The translations under genes were made by a program, and so were the position numbers. Shown here in pieces: positions 5,772-9,385 of a stretch of 9,385 bases of DNA; position 1 is the stretch's first letter, and each line of letters begins with the position of its first letter. This DNA is from Chitinophagaceae bacterium (GTDB lineage Bacteria; Bacteroidota; Bacteroidia; Chitinophagales; Chitinophagaceae), in the NCBI GenBank assembly GCA_026785745.1, contig JAJAZO010000117.1, positions 1-9,385 on the forward strand. Direction: 5' to 3'. The notes below the pieces were generated by a model. That model saw nothing but the letters and a program-made list of their open reading frames with translations. It made no database searches and was not told the origin of the DNA.

Positions 5772-6230
5772 ATGAAGTTTTATGTTGATACATCAGTTTG
5801 GGGTGGACATGATGACGACGAGTTTTCGTTGTGGACTCAACCTTTTTTTCAACAGGCCAAGCAAGGACTTTTTATAATTGTACTGTCTGATCTTACTTTA
5901 AGGGAACTTTCTTTGGCACCCGCAAAAATTAAATCTTTGCCGACAACAATACCCGTTGATTTTTTGGAATTAACTTCCCTGACACCGGAGCAAATAGAGT
6001 TAGCTAATAAATACATTGAAGAGGGGGCATTAACAAAAAAATTTTACTCTGATGCCCAGCACATTGCTATTGCAACTACTCTAAAGGTTGACAGCCTGGT
6101 AAGTTGGAATTTTAAACACATGGTAAATTTTTTTCGTATCAGGCAATATAATTCCATCAATTTAAAATTTGGTTATTCAACCATTGACATACGAACACCA
6201 AAGGAGGTAATTTATGAAGACAAAAACTAA
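5772..6230 (+). CDS. PIN-domain toxin, VapC-like ribonuclease
   Basis: A 152-residue PIN-domain protein, expected to be a Mg2+-dependent ribonuclease and the toxin of a type II toxin-antitoxin pair. The acidic residues of the active site are visible: D6 in FYVDTSVW, E45 in LTLRELS, D94 in SDAQHIAIAT, and the C-terminal motif VDSLVSWNFKHM (106-117), where N113 takes the fourth acidic position as in many family members. All key residues are intact, so it is likely active. Length is normal for this subtype. ATG 5772 starts right at the first beta strand; no Shine-Dalgarno is seen before it (TTAGCTC). Its last 17 bases overlap the start of a small lysine-rich ORF, the likely antitoxin, which gives the reversed toxin-first order. 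It is divergent from DUF433 copy A. RNA target unknown. Confidence 0.87.
   Translation: MKFYVDTSVWGGHDDDEFSLWTQPFFQQAKQGLFIIVLSDLTLRELSLAPAKIKSLPTTIPVDFLELTSLTPEQIELANKYIEEGALTKKFYSDAQHIAIATTLKVDSLVSWNFKHMVNFFRIRQYNSINLKFGYSTIDIRTPKEVIYEDKN
6201..6207 (+). promoter_or_regulatory. Strong ribosome binding site of the small downstream ORF
   Basis: AAGGAGG lies 6 nt before ATG 6214, inside the 3' end of the PIN gene. It is a perfect Shine-Dalgarno in a window where most genes have none, and it decides the start of the 55-codon ORF. It would allow the antitoxin to be made in excess of the toxin. Confidence 0.8.
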
Positions 6231-6381
6231 AGTAAAAAAAGAATTTAAGGCAGTTGATTTTATGAGAGTGGTTCGCAATGAATTGTCTGATGAATTTTTG
6301 AAAGACAAAAAAGCATACCTGAAGAGTTTGAAAATTGTTATGGCAGATTTTAAACGTAAGCAGATTAAAACCAACCGCTAA
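6214..6381 (+). CDS. Putative small antitoxin partner of the PIN toxin
   Basis: A 55-residue ORF from ATG 6214 to TAA 6379-6381, overlapping the PIN gene by 17 nt in another frame, with AAGGAGG 6 nt before its start. The product is very basic: its first nine residues are MKTKTKVKK, and the end is FKRKQIKTNR. The central EFKAVDFMRVVRNELSDEF (about 10-28) resembles the F-x-x-V-x-F-x-R-x-x-[RQ]-x-x-[LI] start of small antitoxin-like proteins that follow or precede PIN toxins of this type. It is predicted to be mainly helical. I infer that it binds and blocks the PIN active site and perhaps the promoter. Family assignment is from memory of similar proteins, not from a search. A weak hairpin (AAGCT/AGCTT, 6383-6395) directly follows. 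Confidence 0.75.
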   Translation: MKTKTKVKKEFKAVDFMRVVRNELSDEFLKDKKAYLKSLKIVMADFKRKQIKTNR

Positions 6382-6416
6382 TAAGCTTATAGCTTTTAGA
6401 CTTCTGCATTTATTAA

Positions 6417-6444
6417 AACTTCTTAGCAGGTCTGTACTGAAGTT
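6417..6444. repeat. Symmetric 28-bp imperfect palindrome
   Basis: AACTTC (6417-6422) and GAAGTT (6439-6444) form a 6-bp inverted repeat, with CAG and CTG placed symmetrically at the centre (6427-6434). The 4-nt spacers between arms and centre are of equal length but do not pair. This two-part symmetry looks like a protein-binding site, but its position, downstream of both the small ORF and DUF433 copy B, gives no clear target promoter. Confidence 0.35.
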
Positions 6445-6478
6445 AAACAATCGATCAACCTTATATTGGGTGGGTGCT

Positions 6479-6679
6479 TTAATTTATCCTGCTGGCCCAA
6501 TCCAGTAATCCAATTGCCTGTTCTTTAGTTACGGTAGGAAAGTCTTCTAAAAATTGGTCAAGAGATATACCAGCTTCAAGATGGTCAAATAAGGTTTCGA
6601 CAGGCACACGGGTATCTTTAAAAACGGTTTCTCCGCCTAAGATTTCGCTATCTATAGTTATGAGTTTCCGGATATCCAT
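6479..6679 (-). CDS. DUF433 protein, copy B (putative antitoxin or DNA-binding)
   Basis: A 66-residue DUF433 protein, close paralogue of copy A (differences include K5-L6 for E5-I6, G16-E17 for E16-Q17, D22 for H22). The core R-V-P-V-E-T-L-F-D-H-L-E-A-G-I-S-L is identical, and the C terminus (GLLDWASRIN) resembles typical family ends better than copy A, so B is probably the less altered copy. No DUF5615 gene follows on its strand; the next 97 bases leftward are non-coding and then the convergent small antitoxin ORF begins. No Shine-Dalgarno precedes ATG 6677-6679. A perfect 11-bp palindrome, TCCAAATTGGA, lies at 6701-6711, about 22 bp upstream, and could be an operator if the protein controls itself. 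Function is unproven. Confidence 0.82.
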   Translation of the reverse strand: MDIRKLITIDSEILGGETVFKDTRVPVETLFDHLEAGISLDQFLEDFPTVTKEQAIGLLDWASRIN

Positions 6680-6692
6680 TTTTAAAATTACA
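6511..6692. repeat. Direct repeat, right copy (182 bp)
   Basis: This is the gap-free partner of 5539-5720, 972 bp apart in the same orientation, with 15 mismatches in all. The mismatches cluster in a few patches (near 6519-6525, 6609-6632 and 6667-6676), while 6560-6598 is identical. The two copies flank the PIN gene and the small antitoxin ORF. Confidence 0.93.
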
Positions 6693-6700
6693 TAGAAAAA

Positions 6701-6711
6701 TCCAAATTGGA
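6701..6711. promoter_or_regulatory. Perfect palindrome upstream of DUF433 copy B
   Basis: TCCAAATTGGA is an exact inverted repeat with one central base. It lies 22 bp before the copy B start codon and is absent upstream of copy A. It may be an operator, though a palindrome this short can occur by chance. Confidence 0.25.
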
Positions 6712-6772
6712 AAGCTACCCATAAGCTTTGAATCTATTTCAACTTAGGCATCTAACGCATTCCACTTATTTA

Positions 6773-6818
6773 CCAATAATCTGCCATTCAAAAAAAGATC
6801 CCCTTTCACTATTATTGG
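6773..6818. repeat. 8-bp inverted repeat in the gap before the receptor terminator
   Basis: CCAATAAT (6773-6780) and ATTATTGG (6811-6818) are perfect complements separated by 30 nt. The 205-bp gap between DUF433 copy B and the receptor gene has no other coding signal, and this pair could be an old element end or chance. Confidence 0.25.
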
Positions 6819-6828
6819 CAGCCCCCAC

Positions 6829-6864
6829 AAAAATGCCCCTCGTTTAAAACCAAGGGGCATTTTT
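6829..6864 (-). terminator. Intrinsic terminator of the TonB-dependent receptor gene
   Basis: A 12-bp stem (AAAAATGCCCCT with AGGGGCATTTTT, loop 12 nt) has a GC core flanked by A-runs on the left and T-runs on the right, so it can work on both strands. It lies 20 bp past the receptor stop codon on the minus strand and separates the receptor from the DUF433/PIN islet. Confidence 0.9.
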
Positions 6865-6884
6865 ATTAAAGAGTAAGTCCTGTA

Positions 6885-9385
6885 TTAGTTAAACAAATAC
6901 CTGAAACCAAATTGCATATAATAAGTAGAGGCAATACCTAAATTATCCCTGAACGTCCTTGTTGCTATCTGACCCTGCACTATTTGTAACCTGAATGTAG
7001 GCACTTGTGTACCGCCCGGTATATATGGAGTTGCACCGGTTACGTTTTGTGGAACAAGAATAGAACTGGCATTGACAATTTTTACTTTACCCCAACTTGG
7101 ATTAAGCAGGTTCCCAAAGTTGAAAATATCAAGACTGAACTGGATAGTGTTTTTATTTTTTCCAATATTAGTAAACACATCCTGTAACAATTTTAAGTCA
7201 ACCTGGTTTCTCCACGGAAGTTGTGCTCCATTTCTTTCTGCATACTGCCCCCTGCGTTTTTTCAGGTACTTATCCTGATTAATAAAGTCTTCAAACAACT
7301 GTCCTTGCTGAGCGGCAGAATAAACTACACCATTAATGGCTGCAGTTGGTACAAATGTGATTTCTGCAGGGTTCCTGGCATCTTTTGGAATATATATCAG
7401 GTCATTACCGGTAACATTATCACGGTTAAAGTCTGCACCATATACATAAGAGAACCTTCCATCAATAGAACCCTGGTAAACGAACGATATGGTAGTAGCC
7501 AGATGCTTAAAATATTCTTTGCGGTAGGAGAGTGTTCCAACTACCCTGTCTGGTACAACAAAGCCTGAATGCGACATGCTAGGGTTATTTGCTCCATTAA
7601 CTGAAGGTATTAAACTCCAGGTATTAAATGGTTGGTCACCAACACCATCATATAATGCGTTTGCAATAAATTTGGTGTAGGCCACTGAAGCAGCAAATCC
7701 TTTTTTAAATGTTTTATCCAACTTAACAGTCAAAGAACCTGAATGGCCTCTTTTTTCATTGCCTGTTAAAATAACTTGTAAGGCTGTTGTTCCGGCGGCA
7801 CTTGGAACTAAGATACCCGGTCCTGCGCCGATTAACTTATTGATATATTTAGCTGGATTTGCGGCTTCATAAATCATCCTGTTATCAGGATAACCGGCAA
7901 CGTTCAAACGGGCAGGGGCTGTAAGGTTGATGTTACGGGAATAAATAACATTGTAATCTCTGTTGTAGATAGCCTCTAGAGTACCAATGATACCACCGGG
8001 CAGTTTTACATCTATTGCAAGACTTGTCTTCCAGGTTTGTGGCATTTTAAAATTATCTTCAAAAACTGTTACCGTAGTTGGCATCGTAGTACCTGCTGTT
8101 GGTGGAGTTGCAGGTCTATAGAATCCAACATTTGGATTGAAAGGGCCAAAAGTATTGGCAGTTCCGTTATAAGCTTGTGTAATCTGCAACATTCCCGAGT
8201 TACCGGCTTGCCCTACTATCCATACAAATGGAACTCTTCCGGTAAAAATTCCGGTACCACCACGAATTTGTAATGAACGGTCGCCATACAAATCCCAGTT
8301 AAATCCAACACGGGGTGAGAAAAGAACCCTTGAAGAAGGAAGCTTACCAGTATTTATTTTAATGCCACCAGCAAATGTCAATGCAGAAACCAAAGGATTT
8401 TCTTTTACTTCTGCTACACCGGGATAGGTAGATTGGTCGGCCCTTAATCCAAGTGTCAACTTAAATTTGTTTGAAACCGTGATCTCATCCTGAATAAAAG
8501 CGGAGAATTGAGCAAATTTGAAAGTAGGGAATGCCTGTGAATAATCTTTCTTTAAGGAATAAGTATAGGCAAAGTCATTTGGTTTAGCACCATTTTGAAA
8601 ATCAGCAAAAGAATTAAACCTGTAATAGCTGGCACCGAGTGGCTGGAAACCATTTAACGTTGTGGTAGCATCATATTGCAAGCCTATCAGGATATTATTT
8701 TTACCTGCAGAAATACTCAGATTGTTTACAAAAGAGTAGATTTTTACATCTCTCAGGTTTCCGTAACTAAATGGCTCATAACCGAAAGATGTAAACGGCT
8801 GGCCATCTTTCATGATGTCAACAAATGGAAAATCTGAACTGGTCGAACTGCGTGGCTCATTCTGGTTATTATAAGAAGCTCTGAATGTATTAGATATTCT
8901 TGAGCTGATTGTTGAGTTAAGTTCAGCAGCAAGTGAATAGAAATTATAATCCTGGAAATAGTTGGTGTTTTCGAAGTGAAGGGCATTGATATCGTTACGG
9001 CCTACACCGCTAGCAAAATTAAAATTTGCACTGCCGGTAGAACCGCTCATAAAGGCCGGGTCGCTGCTCTCTACCTGGCTATAGCGAAGGTTGAGTTTGT
9101 TTTTGTTATTTATGTTCCAGTCTAAGCGAACAAGTATTTTTCTTTTATCACCTTCCTGGTTATAATTATCATAACCACCTGTTTCATAACCATAAGTATT
9201 TAGCAGGTATGACCTGATACCATCCAGTTCAGTTGTAGTTGGGCGGGCAATATTATTGGCACTACCGAAAGGGGCTGCCGCAGTAGCCGCCAGTTTTGTT
9301 TGGCCGGGTTGTATAGTTTTTTCAGTTTCATAGTTGAAGAAGTAAAACAATTTATTCTTTATAATAGGTCCACCAACTCTAAAAC
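6885..9385 (-). CDS. TonB-dependent outer-membrane receptor, Oar-like, N terminus cut off
   Basis: The frame is open to the window edge, so the gene is partial. Continuing past the TTG at 9348-9350, which is only an internal leucine, the first visible residues read FRVGGPIIKNKLFYFFNYE, the conserved junction after the plug domain in large Oar-type receptors. About 832 residues are visible and make up the beta barrel: alternating aromatic strands, long loops rich in G, N and T, a late NTIQFSLDIFNFGNLLNPSWG motif, and a final strand ending YYMQFGFRYLFN, close to the usual aromatic C-terminal signal for outer-membrane insertion. The missing part should hold the signal peptide, a carboxypeptidase-like regulatory domain and the plug. 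No SusD-like lipoprotein gene follows, so it is not an ordinary SusC/SusD pair. The ligand is unknown (peptide, protein fragment or siderophore are options). A strong terminator follows. Confidence 0.9.
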   Translation of the reverse strand, partial: FRVGGPIIKNKLFYFFNYETEKTIQPGQTKLAATAAAPFGSANNIARPTTTELDGIRSYLLNTYGYETGGYDNYNQEGDKRKILVRLDWNINNKNKLNLRYSQVESSDPAFMSGSTGSANFNFASGVGRNDINALHFENTNYFQDYNFYSLAAELNSTISSRISNTFRASYNNQNEPRSSTSSDFPFVDIMKDGQPFTSFGYEPFSYGNLRDVKIYSFVNNLSISAGKNNILIGLQYDATTTLNGFQPLGASYYRFNSFADFQNGAKPNDFAYTYSLKKDYSQAFPTFKFAQFSAFIQDEITVSNKFKLTLGLRADQSTYPGVAEVKENPLVSALTFAGGIKINTGKLPSSRVLFSPRVGFNWDLYGDRSLQIRGGTGIFTGRVPFVWIVGQAGNSGMLQITQAYNGTANTFGPFNPNVGFYRPATPPTAGTTMPTTVTVFEDNFKMPQTWKTSLAIDVKLPGGIIGTLEAIYNRDYNVIYSRNINLTAPARLNVAGYPDNRMIYEAANPAKYINKLIGAGPGILVPSAAGTTALQVILTGNEKRGHSGSLTVKLDKTFKKGFAASVAYTKFIANALYDGVGDQPFNTWSLIPSVNGANNPSMSHSGFVVPDRVVGTLSYRKEYFKHLATTISFVYQGSIDGRFSYVYGADFNRDNVTGNDLIYIPKDARNPAEITFVPTAAINGVVYSAAQQGQLFEDFINQDKYLKKRRGQYAERNGAQLPWRNQVDLKLLQDVFTNIGKNKNTIQFSLDIFNFGNLLNPSWGKVKIVNASSILVPQNVTGATPYIPGGTQVPTFRLQIVQGQIATRTFRDNLGIASTYYMQFGFRYLFN

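Noticed and set aside
6383..6397. Terminator directly after the small antitoxin ORF (AAGCT-TAT-AGCTT plus TT)
   Set aside because: Only five pairs, AT-rich, 3-nt loop and a short T-run; too weak to call as a terminator.
6157..6450. Minus-strand reading frame of 97 codons opposite the PIN end and the small ORF
   Set aside because: Rich in F, K, N and C like random AT-rich antisense; the plus strand has a perfect ribosome binding site and sensible protein. It also does not look like a DUF5615 toxin, which I searched for here as partner of DUF433 copy B.
5498..6692. Composite transposon or integron built on the two DUF433 repeats
   Set aside because: No transposase or integrase, no terminal inverted repeats and no target duplication seen; the repeats are the DUF433 genes themselves.
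8037..8273. Plus-strand reading frames opposite the TonB-dependent receptor
   Set aside because: They are shadows of the receptor's coding frame, with composition typical of antisense translation and no motifs.
9348..9350. TTG as the start codon of the receptor
   Set aside because: The frame stays open upstream and encodes the conserved FRVGGPIIKNK stretch, so the gene continues beyond the window.

Overview
The window looks like chromosomal DNA from a member of the Bacteroidota, most likely a Chitinophagaceae or Sphingobacteriales-type bacterium. This rests on AT-rich non-coding DNA, few Shine-Dalgarno sequences, a TAnnTTTG-type promoter box before the tRNA, an Oar-like TonB-dependent receptor, and the Bacteroidota-style form of several proteins. 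I could not run a taxonomic search, so the lineage is an inference.

Left part (1-5232), housekeeping. A truncated small membrane protein (1-285, +) overlaps a YhhQ/VUT-family queuosine precursor transporter (260-1057, +). The transporter converges on a long minus-strand run. In transcription order (right to left) that run is a uridine phosphorylase-like enzyme, a four-helix-bundle (23S rRNA intervening-sequence type) protein, diaminopimelate epimerase DapF, a DinB-superfamily protein, a CorA-type Mg2+ channel and a NUDIX hydrolase. Gaps are 3 nt (dapF-DinB) and 6 nt (corA-nudix), which suggests two co-transcribed pairs. A 105-bp gap with a palindrome and a possible promoter separates them. 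The genes serve unrelated pathways: nucleoside salvage, lysine/peptidoglycan precursor synthesis, Mg2+ uptake and nucleotide sanitation.

Middle part (5233-6884), a small accessory islet next to a tRNA gene. A complete tRNA-Cys(GCA) has a structured leader and a strong intrinsic terminator. Then come two near-identical DUF433 genes in direct orientation (182 bp aligned without gaps, 167 identical). They flank a toxin-antitoxin-like pair on the opposite strand: a PIN-domain (VapC-like) nuclease followed by an overlapping 55-residue lysine-rich ORF (6214-6381) with a perfect AAGGAGG ribosome binding site. This is the most interesting area. The flanking repeats could let the pair be lost by recombination, and neither DUF433 gene has its usual DUF5615 partner.

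Right part (6885-9385): the last ~832 codons of a TonB-dependent outer-membrane receptor on the minus strand, cut by the window edge and followed by a strong hairpin terminator. I saw no CRISPR array, insertion sequence or phage gene.
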